This document shows, one piece after another, positions 9,126 to 18,944 of a DNA stretch of 64,000 nt. The stretch lies in assembly GCF_002043005.1 (NCBI RefSeq), contig NZ_CP020330.1, positions 2,808,001 to 2,872,000 of the forward strand, in the 5' to 3' direction. The first letter of the stretch is position 1, and each line of letters opens with the position of its first letter. The position numbers and the translations under genes are program-made. This stretch comes from Martelella mediterranea DSM 17316. Lineage in GTDB: Bacteria > Pseudomonadota > Alphaproteobacteria > Rhizobiales > Rhizobiaceae. Under the pieces are notes generated by a model. The model did not search any database, had not been told where the DNA came from, and was given only the letters and a program-made list of their open reading frames with translations.

Positions 9126-9322
9126 CTACGAATCGCTCACAACGCGCAGGCCCTTCGGGGTGCGGGTGTGGCGGTTATCGTAATGTGCTGCCCGGCGGGT
9201 CCTTGACGCCAATCTTTGGCCCGTCGCGCCTTGGCCTCGTCGGCTGACGATGTCGCGGTTTTGACCTTTAGACAGCATGGGGCGTAGAGCGCCATGCCCA
9301 TGGCGTCGGGCACGATTTTCAA
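9126..9322 (-). pseudogene. Small phage-like gene, possibly frameshifted
   Basis: A 61-codon frame starts MKIVPDAMGMALYAPCC and stops at 9137. The alternative frame over its last codons reads TPKGLRVVSDS and stops at 9126-9128, right at the Shine-Dalgarno region of the adenine methylase. A gene ending there would couple neatly to the methylase, so a single-base shift in a C-rich run (around 9150-9160) is plausible. The family is unknown to me. The reading as a broken gene is tentative; the shorter frame could simply be the intact gene. Confidence 0.3.
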
Positions 9323-9471
9323 AAGGCCTTTCAGTTGATAGTGAAGGCCGGGATATAGCTGCCGTCAGATCATCCGCGGCGGATACTGGCACCATCCCAA
9401 CAAGGGCTCGATTTGTCCCGCGCTGCCTATTCCCGTGGCGGATGAAACCGGGAGGAACGGCGGCGAATTTG

Positions 9472-12201
9472 TTATAAGTCTCCACCTTCGCCAGGCGTTT
9501 CGGCCTTGTCTGACATCCTGTTCCAGCGCTGGTTCATGGCGCGGTCGAGCCAGCCGAGGCCGGCCAGCGCCAGGCCGAGGCCGATGAAGGATACGACGCG
9601 CAGGAGCCCTTCGAGGCCGGAAATATCCACCAGGAAGACCTTCGCGATTGTCAGGCCGGTCGCGGCCATGGCGACCTTGCGCAGGGCATGGGAATGGCGG
9701 GAAAAGCTGATCAACAGAAGAACCGCGCAGATGATCACCAGCGCGATCGTGTAGCTGTAGAGTTCCGGCTGGGTGACGCCCGGGACCGAAAGGTCGTTGC
9801 CGCGCCAGAACCGCCGGATTTCGCAGGCGACATAGAAGCCTGCAAGCAGGCTCGAGACGCAGGTGAAGGCAATCCGCAATCGCCGGCCGAGCGTGTCGAT
9901 CTTCCAGGCGCCGATCGCCAGCACGGCCGCGAGCGGCAGGTAGCTGAGCGCCAGGCTGTCGAAGATCGCCGGCCCCGCTACCGGGTTGAGGCGGAACAGA
10001 ACCGGATTGGTGACTGTGAGCGGCACGGCAATCAGGGCGGTGGCGACAAGGCCGAACAGCACGGCAAGAGCCGCCCGGAAAATCCGCAGCCACCTGCCGG
10101 TCGTCGGCAGGCGGTTGATCTGGGCGAGCATGGCGATCGCCATCACCGCGGCGAGCAGCCCCGGTTCGTCCGGCACCAGCCGTTGCAGCAATGCACAGGC
10201 GAAGACGGCTGCAATCGTCCATGTGGCGGTCTCGATCGCCGCCTGCACGGATAGCCGCGCGCGGGAAACGGTCAGCCGCCACCCGACATATAGCAAGGCC
10301 AGCGTGCCGCCATAGGCCTCGATGAAGGCCAGCCATGGGGTGGTGCTGCGCACCGCCCAGAAAAAGCCGGGGCTCGCGATCAGGCGGAAGGCGATGATGG
10401 CGAGCGCCACCTTGGTGAAGATGCCGATGAGCGCAAGATCGAAACGCCGGTCGAGCCAGATGGTGAGGATCACGACCACGCCGAGCGCCAGCGTCAGCGC
10501 CGTCTGGGTCAGCACCACGAACAGCGCCAGCGCCAGCATCGACAGCGCGGCGATTGCGAAGAGCGCCGCGCGAAGCTGTCGCTGGTTGGCATCGCCGCTC
10601 CGCAAGGTTCGATCCGTCAGCACGGTCATGACCGCCGCGATCGCGAGAATGTGGAGGCTCCAGAGATAATCCCCGAAGGCGGCCGCCGGCGACCAGAGAA
10701 ACTGGAAGATGAAGGCGCTCGCCGGCGCAAAGGTCGCGGCCCCCAGGGCAAAACCTAACGCCGCGCGGGCATCATCCGCGGACCGGGGCATCCGCCAGAA
10801 GGCCATGATCGATGCAACTGCCGAGAGGACGAGGGCCAGTGTTATGAAGGAGGTCGCGGGTGTCGTCGCAGCTTCCCGCATTGCGAGGAACTGAGCGAAA
10901 AGCGGACCGTATTCGACCGCTTGCAGCGCAAGCACGGCCAGAAACGCGGCGGTGGGCAGGAGCGGGATGTCTTTCAGCGCCTCGGCGCGGTGCATCCATA
11001 TCAGCGTCGCGCCAAGGACGAGGGCGACGAGCAGGAAGGCGACAGTCGCCTCTGTCGCGGACGGCGCTTCGAGAGACAGGTAAATGCCGGCCGCGCTGAC
11101 GAACAGCGTCATCGCCGCGACAACCCGGGTCGGGAAATCCGCGCGCGGGCGAAGGCCGGCAAGCGTCGCCAGAACCGTCTGGCCGGCATGCGTCGGCACG
11201 AAGCTTTGAACGGGGATGGTGACGGACGCCAGCCAGGAAAGCGCGAGAAACGCCGTATAATGGATCAGGCCGCCGGTCGCGACATAGAGCAGCGTGGCCG
11301 CGCTTGAGGTCGCGATCAGCACCACGGCGGAGACCCAGGCCCAGCGCTTGACGCTGTCGACGGCAAGGCCGGCAATGGCGATGAAGGCGAAATAGTAGAA
11401 GAACAGCCAGCCGCTCTCGGATTCGCCGCCGACAAGAAAGGGCGCGGCTGTGGCGCCGATAATGCCGACGGCGCTCAGCACCGAGCCATAAAGCCAGCCG
11501 AGCGCCACCGCCAGTATGCTGACCAGAACCAGCCCGGCGAGCGTGGTTTCGGGGGAAACGAGGCCGTAGAGAAGACGGGCGGCGAGCACGGCGGAAAAGA
11601 GCGTCACCAGTCCCGCCCCGGCGAAGACCGAGGGGAGGGCTGCCGTGGAGGCCGTCCGCTCGTCGCCGTAGCGGCGGCGGATCGCCTCGCCGACGGCGAT
11701 CATCAAGGCGCCCAGCGCCAGCGCGCCGACCACGCGCCAGACCGGCGTCAGCAACCCGTTTTCGACGCCATACTGAACCATGAATACACCACCCAGCGCC
11801 AGCGAAAGCGCCGCCAGAGCGATCGTCCAGTTTTGACGAAGCCACTGTGTGAACTGCCGCATGACCTCGCCGGTAAAGACAAAGGCGCGCGGCGGCCCCT
11901 TGACGGCGCTGGATGATTTTTCTGCTTCGGCCGGCGGCGCACCTTCCGGCGGCGCGACGGTTTCGACTGCGGGCGGCTCCACGCTTTCGACCGGTTTTCC
12001 GGTTGGCGTTTTTTCCGTGCCGTCTGCGACGGCGGCAAGGTTTTGTTCCGCATCGCCCTGCGCCTGGCGCTCCAGTAGTTCCAGCCGTTGGTGGGTTCGC
12101 TGCTGCTGATCCTCCAGTTTCTTGAGACGGCTCCTCACCCTGGAATGCGACATGGCGAACGCCACGAGGAGGATCACAAGAAGCCAGAAAACCGAAGTCA
12201 T
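9472..12201 (-). CDS. DUF2339-family polytopic membrane protein
   Basis: Membrane protein of 909 residues. It begins MTSVFWLLVILLVAFAMSHS, an N-terminal membrane segment, followed by a short coiled coil (RLKKLEDQQQRTHQRLELL) and an Ala/Pro/Glu-rich linker to about residue 110. The rest is a long series of hydrophobic segments (well over 20) rich in Ala, Leu and Gly, as in the DUF2339 family. The function of that family is not established. The start at 12201 places the membrane segment at the true N-terminus; a start 16 codons upstream would add a non-conserved tail. It stands alone, with the island behind it and a DedA gene ahead. Confidence 0.8.
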   Translation of the reverse strand: MTSVFWLLVILLVAFAMSHSRVRSRLKKLEDQQQRTHQRLELLERQAQGDAEQNLAAVADGTEKTPTGKPVESVEPPAVETVAPPEGAPPAEAEKSSSAVKGPPRAFVFTGEVMRQFTQWLRQNWTIALAALSLALGGVFMVQYGVENGLLTPVWRVVGALALGALMIAVGEAIRRRYGDERTASTAALPSVFAGAGLVTLFSAVLAARLLYGLVSPETTLAGLVLVSILAVALGWLYGSVLSAVGIIGATAAPFLVGGESESGWLFFYYFAFIAIAGLAVDSVKRWAWVSAVVLIATSSAATLLYVATGGLIHYTAFLALSWLASVTIPVQSFVPTHAGQTVLATLAGLRPRADFPTRVVAAMTLFVSAAGIYLSLEAPSATEATVAFLLVALVLGATLIWMHRAEALKDIPLLPTAAFLAVLALQAVEYGPLFAQFLAMREAATTPATSFITLALVLSAVASIMAFWRMPRSADDARAALGFALGAATFAPASAFIFQFLWSPAAAFGDYLWSLHILAIAAVMTVLTDRTLRSGDANQRQLRAALFAIAALSMLALALFVVLTQTALTLALGVVVILTIWLDRRFDLALIGIFTKVALAIIAFRLIASPGFFWAVRSTTPWLAFIEAYGGTLALLYVGWRLTVSRARLSVQAAIETATWTIAAVFACALLQRLVPDEPGLLAAVMAIAMLAQINRLPTTGRWLRIFRAALAVLFGLVATALIAVPLTVTNPVLFRLNPVAGPAIFDSLALSYLPLAAVLAIGAWKIDTLGRRLRIAFTCVSSLLAGFYVACEIRRFWRGNDLSVPGVTQPELYSYTIALVIICAVLLLISFSRHSHALRKVAMAATGLTIAKVFLVDISGLEGLLRVVSFIGLGLALAGLGWLDRAMNQRWNRMSDKAETPGEGGDL

Positions 12202-12477
12202 ATCAAAATATTCCACTTGCAGCACAATGCGACAGTTTAACGGAGGCAACTGTTACCGTGCGCAGAACACGTTGTCGACTGGCCACAAAACCGCCTGACG
12301 GTCGTCTTCTGTTTCCAGTGTCTCATGCCGTCGAGCGGCAGAACGGCCAGCCATGCAAGACGCGTAGTTTCACTAACGAAGCCACCGATCGCAGCGGACG
12401 CTTCATGCTGGTCGAGCCGGAAGGCCCGCCGGGCAGGATTGCGCCGGTCCGCGCGCCTTCGCCTTTCCGCCAGGCTA

Positions 12478-13026
12478 TCACGACGGCGCGCCGTGCAGGT
12501 CGAGGTGGAGGCGCTCGGCGATGACGTCGCCGAACATATAGGGCCCGATGGTCCAGACCGCGGCCCACAACAGGCCGCCGACGATGTTGGCGGCGAGGAA
12601 GGACGGCCAGCGCATGCCCATCGAGCCCGCCGCGATTCCGTTCAATTGCCGCAGGATGACGACGAAGCGGGCGCCGACCACCACCCATGCGCCGCGTTTT
12701 TCATAGAGTCCCTCGATCCATTTCTGACGGTCTTCCGTCATGCCGACGTAACGTCCGTAGCGCGAGATCACCGCCCGGCCGCCAAACCGGCCGATCAGAT
12801 AGCCCGTGCTGTCTCCCATTACGGCCGCGCAGACAACGACGAAGAATATGCCCACGATCGATAGCTGTCCGTCTGCCGCCAGCAACGAGGCGCCGATCAA
12901 CGCGCTTTCGCCCGGCATCGGCGCGCCGAGCGATTCGAGATAGATGATGATGAAGAGCGCGAGCAGCCCGTAGTGGTGGAGGTAAGGTTCGATGAAGGTG
13001 ATCGAGTCTTTGATGAAATGCGCCAT
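12478..13026 (-). CDS. DedA family membrane protein
   Basis: Protein of 182 residues, start MAHFIKDSITFIEPYLHHYG. DedA/SNARE-associated features are seen: YLESLGAPMPGESALI near residue 30 (the conserved E..G.P.PGE segment), the GDSTGYLIGR motif near 75, and GARFVVILRQLNGIAAGSMG near 125, with about four to five membrane segments. Family members act in membrane homeostasis, including flipping of lipid carriers such as undecaprenyl phosphate. It is divergent from the exopolysaccharide operon, so a lipid-carrier link is possible but unproven. The 291-base gap to the next gene must hold both promoters. Confidence 0.85.
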   Translation of the reverse strand: MAHFIKDSITFIEPYLHHYGLLALFIIIYLESLGAPMPGESALIGASLLAADGQLSIVGIFFVVVCAAVMGDSTGYLIGRFGGRAVISRYGRYVGMTEDRQKWIEGLYEKRGAWVVVGARFVVILRQLNGIAAGSMGMRWPSFLAANIVGGLLWAAVWTIGPYMFGDVIAERLHLDLHGAPS

Positions 13027-13317
13027 GGGACCTGCTTGCTTGAGACGCCGGCATGTACTTGACGGCCGGTTTGGTTGTCCTTTGGTTGCTCGTGGCTCAC
13101 CTTGCCCGATTTTCGTCCACGACGCCACAACCCTGTTTCGCCTGCGAGACCCACGGTCTGGCGCAAACTTCTGCCGGCTTCCGATCTGGTGGCGATTTCC
13201 GACGCGCAAAGCGGAAGGTTAACAAAAAGTAACCCGCACAAAAGACACGTTTCCCCAATAGCAGGGTCTCCCAATCCGGGCTCACCGGAAGCATCTGTTT
13301 TGGATCGGAGTAAGAAT

Positions 13318-14517
13318 TTGACCAGGATTCTCTGTGTTTTCGGCACCCGCCCTGAGGCCATAAAGATGGCCCCGGTGGTCAATGCTCTGAGGTGTGATAG
13401 CGCTATCACAACTGAGGTTTGTGTTACCGGCCAGCATCGCAGCATGCTTGATCAGGTGCTGTCGCTTTTCGCAATCAAGCCGGATTTCGATCTTGCGGTC
13501 ATGGCGCCCAACCAGGGGCTGAATGCGCTCAGCGCGAAGATGATCGCCGGTCTCGACCAGGTATTCGAAGAGGCGCGGCCTGATGTCGTCCTGGTTCACG
13601 GCGATACCACCACGGCAATGGCGGCGGGCATTGCCGCCTTCCACCGCGGCATTGCCATCGGGCATGTCGAGGCGGGGCTGAGAACCTATGATCTTTCGAA
13701 GCCCTGGCCCGAAGAAATGAACCGGCGGCTCGTCGATGTCGTCTCGGCCTACCATTTCGCGCCGACGCTTTCGAGCGCGCGCAATCTCGCGGGCGAGCAT
13801 CTTCAGGGCAGGGTCGTCGTCACCGGCAATACGGTGATCGACGCGCTGACGGAGGTTGCGGCCCGCATTCGCGGCGACGCGGCCCTCGGGGCCCGGCTGG
13901 ACGCCGATTTTCCGTTTCTGGATTCCGAGCTGAAGACCCTGCTGGTCACCGGGCATCGTCGCGAGAGTTTCGGCGGCGGTTTCATCAATATCTGCAAGGC
14001 GTTGCGCGAACTTGCACGGCGCGAGGATCTGCAGATCGTCTATCCCGTGCATCTGAACCCCAATGTCGCGGGGCCGGTCCAGGATATGCTGGGCGGGCTG
14101 AACAACGTGCATCTGATCGCGCCGCAGGCCTATCTCGAATTCGTCTATCTGATGGAACGATGCCATATCATCCTGACCGATTCGGGCGGCGTGCAGGAAG
14201 AGGCGCCTTCGCTTGGAAAACCCGTCCTGGTGATGCGCGATGTCACCGAGCGACCGGAGGCGGTTGCGGCCGGCACGGTGAAACTGGTTGGAACCGACAC
14301 CGCGAGAATCATGCGCGAGGTCGTGCACCTTCTGGACGATCCCCGAGCCCATGCGCTCCAATCCGCCGCGATCAATCCCTATGGCGACGGCAAGGCCGCG
14401 CAGCGCATCGTCGATACGCTTGCCGGACGCGCCGTCATTCCCTTCGCAGCGGAGGCTGCCCCGCATGCCCGCCCGCGCCACCTGCGCGCTGTTTCCTTGA
14501 GGACTGCCACGAAATGA
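13318..14517 (+). CDS. wecB: UDP-N-acetylglucosamine 2-epimerase (non-hydrolysing)
   Basis: 399 residues; interconverts UDP-GlcNAc and UDP-ManNAc. Family motifs: RILCVFGTRPEAIKMAPV at the N-terminus, HGDTTTAMA near 97, HVEAGLRTYD, GHRRESFGGGF near 213, and LTDSGGVQEEAPSLGKPVL near 287. I place the start at a TTG with a GGAG ribosome site nine bases upstream; it begins exactly at the conserved N-terminus, whereas longer starts add about 80 unrelated residues. The stop overlaps the next start (atga), so it is translationally coupled to the BcsB-like gene. As first gene of an Nfr-type operon it is likely to supply UDP-ManNAc locally to the synthase. Confidence 0.92.
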   Translation: MTRILCVFGTRPEAIKMAPVVNALRCDSAITTEVCVTGQHRSMLDQVLSLFAIKPDFDLAVMAPNQGLNALSAKMIAGLDQVFEEARPDVVLVHGDTTTAMAAGIAAFHRGIAIGHVEAGLRTYDLSKPWPEEMNRRLVDVVSAYHFAPTLSSARNLAGEHLQGRVVVTGNTVIDALTEVAARIRGDAALGARLDADFPFLDSELKTLLVTGHRRESFGGGFINICKALRELARREDLQIVYPVHLNPNVAGPVQDMLGGLNNVHLIAPQAYLEFVYLMERCHIILTDSGGVQEEAPSLGKPVLVMRDVTERPEAVAAGTVKLVGTDTARIMREVVHLLDDPRAHALQSAAINPYGDGKAAQRIVDTLAGRAVIPFAAEAAPHARPRHLRAVSLRTATK

Positions 14518-16757
14518 AGAACACCAAAACCGCCCTGTCCAGGAACGCCGTGATCGCCACCCTTCTTGCGGGCACGGTGGCGCCAGTCCTGCTGGTTCCG
14601 CAGGAGAGCCATGCCGGCGCCATCGCCGATACGCTTGCGGCGGGGACCAAGGATCGGGTGATCACCCGCAAGGTCACGCTGGAGGAACTCGGCATCGGCA
14701 CGCCGCTGGCGCTTGGATCGACCGGGGCCGAACGCGATATCTATATTCCCGTTCCGGCGGGCGTCGAGCTCATCGACCCCACGCTTAATTTCGAAGGCCG
14801 TTACCTGCGGGCGGATGGCGGACAGACCACCTATACGCTGTCGGTTGACGATCGCATGCTGCTTGCGCGCTCGCCGACGGATGACGGCGGCGCGACCGAT
14901 ACCAGCATCGGCATCGATGGCGCGGCCCGCGACAACGGCTTCGTGCATCTGAAGGTGAACTGGTCCTCCGCCACCGGGCAATATTATTGCGACGATGCGC
15001 GACCGATCGGCAACATGCTCGAGATCGAGCCCGACACCTATCTGGAATATGGCTATGCCGCCTCCGCGGTGAAGGATATCAGCACGGCATGGTCGGCGCT
15101 TCCCACAGAGGTGACGCTGCTGGTTTCGGGTAGCCGCCTCGACAAGAGCAGCTATGATGCCGCATGGCGCATCGGAACCGCGCTGCAGCGCGACGGCAAG
15201 ACCGTCAGGACCATCGCCCTGCCGAAGGTGGGCGACCAGATACAAACCGCCGCGCTGACGGTGCCGCCATCGCTTGCCGGCATTCCGGCGTTCAAGAGCC
15301 TAGCGGGCGGCGGTGAGGTGCAGATCGCCAGCGAAGCCGAGATCGGCGCGCTGATGCTGCTCGACGCCCCGCAATTCAGCGCCGATATCGCCGTTGCCGA
15401 CGGCGCGATGGCTGAGCAGTTGAAAGCCGCGCTCGATGCCGTTTCGGCGGAAATCGTCGCCGCCGATGGCGCCGCTTCCGCTGCTGTCGCGACCATCCGG
15501 CAGGATTTCAACGCGCTTGGCCAACCCGTCGGCTCGCAAACCGTCGGGCTGCGCACGCTTTCGGGCCGGCCGGTCATCGCGGTTGCGCCGGATGCGGCCA
15601 ATGCCGCGGTCGGCCTGTTCGATACGTTGTGGCGTCAGTCGGCGGTGTCGGGAGATCTTACGCTTGCCGCTGCGGCGATGCCGCCGGGTGAGGGCGACGC
15701 CATTGCGCTTGGTGCGCTCGGTAAGGCGCCGAGCCGGCTCGACGTCGTGGCAAGGGGCGACTGGTCGACGCAATTCGACCTCGGCACGGCTGCGCCCGGA
15801 AAGGTGCCGAGCCGCCTCGACCTCAACGTCTCGGCGGCCCCCGGCGCAACCGCGACGCTGCCGGTCGCTTCGGTTTCGATCAACGGCTATCTGCTGGGGG
15901 CCAAACAGTTGAAGGCCGACGGCACGCCCGAACAGATTTCAGTCGCCATACCCGCCTATACCCTGCTGCCGCGCAATGTCATCAACGTCGAATTCCAGCG
16001 CCAGCCCGCGAGTGATCAGTGTCGCGAAGTTCCGCAGGCCTATCCCGCCGCGGTGCTGCCGGATAGCCGCGTCGTGTTCAAGGACGCGCCTGCCGCCGAT
16101 GGCTTCACCACGCTTGTGGCGAAGCTGGCGGGCGACACAGAGGTGGCCGTGCCGGCGGCTTGGCTCAACGATGCGCTGGAGACGCTGCCGACGGTGATGA
16201 GCGTGGCCGATGCCGCGGGCATCGCGCCGGCGCGCGCCGAATTCGCGGTCGTCGATACGGCCACGGCGCCGGTGCCGGACAAGCCCTTCCTGTTCTTCGA
16301 TATCGCGCCTGAAAAGGGCGCGGATCGCGTCAGCGTCACGGGCGACAAGATCACGATCGACTCCGCGCGCGGCGAGCGGCTTTTCGATGCCGCCGGGCTT
16401 TCGGACGTTTCGGTAGCCGAGGCCGAGCTCGACCAGAGCCAGCCGGGCCTTTACTACCGCACGGTCGGCGCCGGGGCCGATCTTGGCAAGCCGTTCAGCT
16501 TCGGCCAGGGCGATGTCGCCATCATCGGCGAAAGCGGTGTTCTGACGGCGCTGAATGCCAGCGGCAACACGGTCTATGCCGCCTCCGGTGCGCCGCTCGA
16601 CGAAAGCAACGGGTCGACGCTGCGTCTGATCACGAGCCCGAAATTCTGGCTGGAGCAGGCGCCGTGGGCGCTCACCACGCTGATCATCGGCGGTTTCCTC
16701 CTTCTTCTCCTCCTGGCCGGTCTCGCGCGCCGCAGGAACCGGGACAAGCGGGACTAG
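14514..16757 (+). CDS. BcsB-like periplasmic subunit of exopolysaccharide synthase
   Basis: 747 residues. The N-terminus is a signal peptide (MKNTKTALSRNAVIATLLAG...) with likely cleavage after SHA near 35. The large periplasmic body has the BcsB arrangement of paired carbohydrate-binding-like and flavodoxin-like folds, with YYCDDARPIGN near 160 and QCREVPQAYP near 505. It ends in a single membrane helix (TLIIGGFLLLLLLAGLA) and a basic tail RRRNRDKRD. In cellulose systems BcsB guides the nascent glycan and contacts the synthase. No cellulose synthase gene is present; the partner encoded 10 bases downstream is an NfrB-type enzyme. I infer it guides the polymer across the periplasm, perhaps replacing the small YbcH protein of E. 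coli. Confidence 0.82.
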   Translation: MKNTKTALSRNAVIATLLAGTVAPVLLVPQESHAGAIADTLAAGTKDRVITRKVTLEELGIGTPLALGSTGAERDIYIPVPAGVELIDPTLNFEGRYLRADGGQTTYTLSVDDRMLLARSPTDDGGATDTSIGIDGAARDNGFVHLKVNWSSATGQYYCDDARPIGNMLEIEPDTYLEYGYAASAVKDISTAWSALPTEVTLLVSGSRLDKSSYDAAWRIGTALQRDGKTVRTIALPKVGDQIQTAALTVPPSLAGIPAFKSLAGGGEVQIASEAEIGALMLLDAPQFSADIAVADGAMAEQLKAALDAVSAEIVAADGAASAAVATIRQDFNALGQPVGSQTVGLRTLSGRPVIAVAPDAANAAVGLFDTLWRQSAVSGDLTLAAAAMPPGEGDAIALGALGKAPSRLDVVARGDWSTQFDLGTAAPGKVPSRLDLNVSAAPGATATLPVASVSINGYLLGAKQLKADGTPEQISVAIPAYTLLPRNVINVEFQRQPASDQCREVPQAYPAAVLPDSRVVFKDAPAADGFTTLVAKLAGDTEVAVPAAWLNDALETLPTVMSVADAAGIAPARAEFAVVDTATAPVPDKPFLFFDIAPEKGADRVSVTGDKITIDSARGERLFDAAGLSDVSVAEAELDQSQPGLYYRTVGAGADLGKPFSFGQGDVAIIGESGVLTALNASGNTVYAASGAPLDESNGSTLRLITSPKFWLEQAPWALTTLIIGGFLLLLLLAGLARRRNRDKRD

Positions 16758-16767
16758 GCCGACAATC

Positions 16768-18942
16768 ATGCAGCTTTACTGGCCATTCCTGTTCGCCGAC
16801 TATTATCGGCTGCTGGAGGATTTCACCGCGATCGTCGCGGTGATCATCCTGCTGTCGTGCCTCGACGATCTTTTCATCGACGCGATTTTCTATGGGCGGG
16901 CGATCAAGCGGCGGTTCGCGGCCAGGAAGCACCACTACCAGCCGCTTCAGCCGGAACAGCTTCATAACCGCCCCGAACAGCATATGGCGATCATGGTGCC
17001 TGCCTGGCTGGAGCACGACGTGATCGCGGCCATGATCGAAGGCATGGTGCGCACGCTCGACTATCGGAACTACACGATTTTCGTCGGCACCTACCGCAAC
17101 GACCGTGCGACGATCGACGAGGTCGAGCGGATGCGCAAGCGCTACCGCCAGCTTGTGCGCGTCGAGGTTCCCCATGACGGGCCGACCTGCAAGGCGGATT
17201 GCCTCAACTGGGTGGTGCAGGCGATTTTCGCCCATGAGAAGACGCACGGCATTACATTCGCCGGCACCATTCTGCACGACAGCGAGGACGTTCTTCATTC
17301 GCTGGAACTGCGCTTCTTCAACTACCTTCTGCCGCGGATCGACCTGATCCAGATTCCTGTGAACTCGCTGGAGCGCAACTGGTACGAGCTCGTGGCAGGC
17401 GTATACATGGATGAGTTCGCCGAATGGCACGGGAAGGATATCGTCGTGCGCGAGGCCTTGTCAGGGATGGTGCCGTCCGCCGGCGTGGGAACATGTTTCT
17501 CGCGCAAGGCGCTGCTGACCCTTTCGGCCGAAACCGACAACCAGCCCTTCAACACCCAGACGCTCACCGAGGATTACGATATCGGGGTGCGGCTTGCCGA
17601 ACACGGCATGCGCTCGATCCTCGCGCGGTTTACCGTCGATTATAAAATGCGGCGCAAGTCCTGGTTCGGCTTCGGGCCGGAGCGCGAGAAGATTGTGCGA
17701 ATGCCGCTTTGCGTGCAGGAATATTTTCCCAACAGGTTCCGCACCTCCTATCGCCAGAAGGCGCGGTGGTCGCTTGGCATCTGCTTCCAGGGCTGGGCCT
17801 ATTTCGGCTGGTACGGTTCGCTGGTCGACCGCTATTTCCTGCTGAGGGACAGAAAGGCGATCGTCACCAGCTTTGTCACCGTTTTCGCCTATCTGCTGGC
17901 GCTCCAGTATATCGTTTTTCACTTCGCCATCAGCTTCGGCCTGTTTACCACGACATATCCGCCGCTGCTTTCGGTTCATGGCTGGGTCGGTGTCGTGCTG
18001 ATCCTGAACGCCATTGCGCTGGTGGCGCGGGTCGTGCAGCGCTTCTATTTCACGTCGCGAACTTTCGGCTGGGAGCATGGATTGCTGTCGATCCCGCGCA
18101 TGGTGGTCGGCAATTTCGTGAACTTCATGGCGATGGCGCGCGCGCTCAAGCAGTATGTCACCCACCTCGTGACCGGCAAGCGGCTGGTCTGGGACAAGAC
18201 CATGCATGACTTTCCCTCGGGCGACGGGCTGGTGGAGCGCAGCGCCAGGCTCGGCGATCTGCTCGTCACCTGGCAGGCGATCGACGACGCCCAGCTTGAT
18301 GAGGCGCTCGCCAAGCAACGGCAGCAGCGCCGCCCGCTCGGTCGTATCCTGATCGATGAAGGCTGGCTTCAGGAGGAGGTGATCGCCGAAGCCGTGGCTT
18401 TCCAGGCGGGCTACGAGATGCGGGCGATCGCAGAGGACGATGTGCTGAACGCCCGGGGCCGGATTTCCACCGATCTCTGTGTTCGCTTGCGCGTCCTTCC
18501 GGTGCAGGATGCCGGGGACGGGCGCTTGATGCTGGCAGCGGCGGTGCCGCTGGAGCCGCAGGCGCTCGCCGAGATCGTCGCGGCGTGCGGCGAAACGCCG
18601 AAAGTCTGCATTGTCCGCGACAGCCAGATCATGGCGGGTCTGGACCTTCTTTGCGAACGCGATGTCGCGGACGGCAGGCGCGTTTCGCCCCTTCCCAATG
18701 ACGTGTTGCCGCGCCTTGGCGATATTCTCGTCGAACGAGGCGATATCTCCCCGGAAGCGTTGCGGGCGGCGCTTGCCGATTATTCTCCCCAGCGCGACGG
18801 GCTGATCGGCGCCTATCTCGCCGCCCGGGATGTAGTCTTCAACCAGGCGATCGAGGATGCGCTGGCCGAGCAGCGCCGCAGGATCGAGCGATTGCGCGGG
18901 AACCGGACGCTCTCGCCACCTGTTGCCGGAAAGGCGATTTGA
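16768..18942 (+). CDS. nfrB: NfrB-type c-di-GMP-responsive glycosyltransferase
   Basis: 724 residues. Membrane segment at about 18-36; family 2 glycosyltransferase domain at about 70-345 with HDSED (170-174), TEDYD (267-271, catalytic base region) and QKARW (330-334); further membrane segments at about 365-425. The C-terminal third carries MshEN-type c-di-GMP motifs: RLGDLLVTWQAIDDAQL (494 on) plus PLGRILIDEGWLQEEVI (523 on), then a second pair, RLGDILVERGDISPEAL (649 on) and LIGAYLAARDVVFNQAI (679 on). In E. coli, NfrB uses UDP-ManNAc and needs c-di-GMP bound at its MshEN domain to make the N4 phage receptor glycan. The neighbouring wecB, BcsB-like and nfrA genes support the same job here. 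Confidence 0.9.
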   Translation: MQLYWPFLFADYYRLLEDFTAIVAVIILLSCLDDLFIDAIFYGRAIKRRFAARKHHYQPLQPEQLHNRPEQHMAIMVPAWLEHDVIAAMIEGMVRTLDYRNYTIFVGTYRNDRATIDEVERMRKRYRQLVRVEVPHDGPTCKADCLNWVVQAIFAHEKTHGITFAGTILHDSEDVLHSLELRFFNYLLPRIDLIQIPVNSLERNWYELVAGVYMDEFAEWHGKDIVVREALSGMVPSAGVGTCFSRKALLTLSAETDNQPFNTQTLTEDYDIGVRLAEHGMRSILARFTVDYKMRRKSWFGFGPEREKIVRMPLCVQEYFPNRFRTSYRQKARWSLGICFQGWAYFGWYGSLVDRYFLLRDRKAIVTSFVTVFAYLLALQYIVFHFAISFGLFTTTYPPLLSVHGWVGVVLILNAIALVARVVQRFYFTSRTFGWEHGLLSIPRMVVGNFVNFMAMARALKQYVTHLVTGKRLVWDKTMHDFPSGDGLVERSARLGDLLVTWQAIDDAQLDEALAKQRQQRRPLGRILIDEGWLQEEVIAEAVAFQAGYEMRAIAEDDVLNARGRISTDLCVRLRVLPVQDAGDGRLMLAAAVPLEPQALAEIVAACGETPKVCIVRDSQIMAGLDLLCERDVADGRRVSPLPNDVLPRLGDILVERGDISPEALRAALADYSPQRDGLIGAYLAARDVVFNQAIEDALAEQRRRIERLRGNRTLSPPVAGKAI

Positions 18943-18944
18943 AC

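Noticed and set aside
14514..18942. Cellulose synthase operon
   Set aside because: The glycosyltransferase has NfrB layout with C-terminal MshEN motifs rather than a PilZ domain, and no BcsA, BcsZ or BcsC gene is present.
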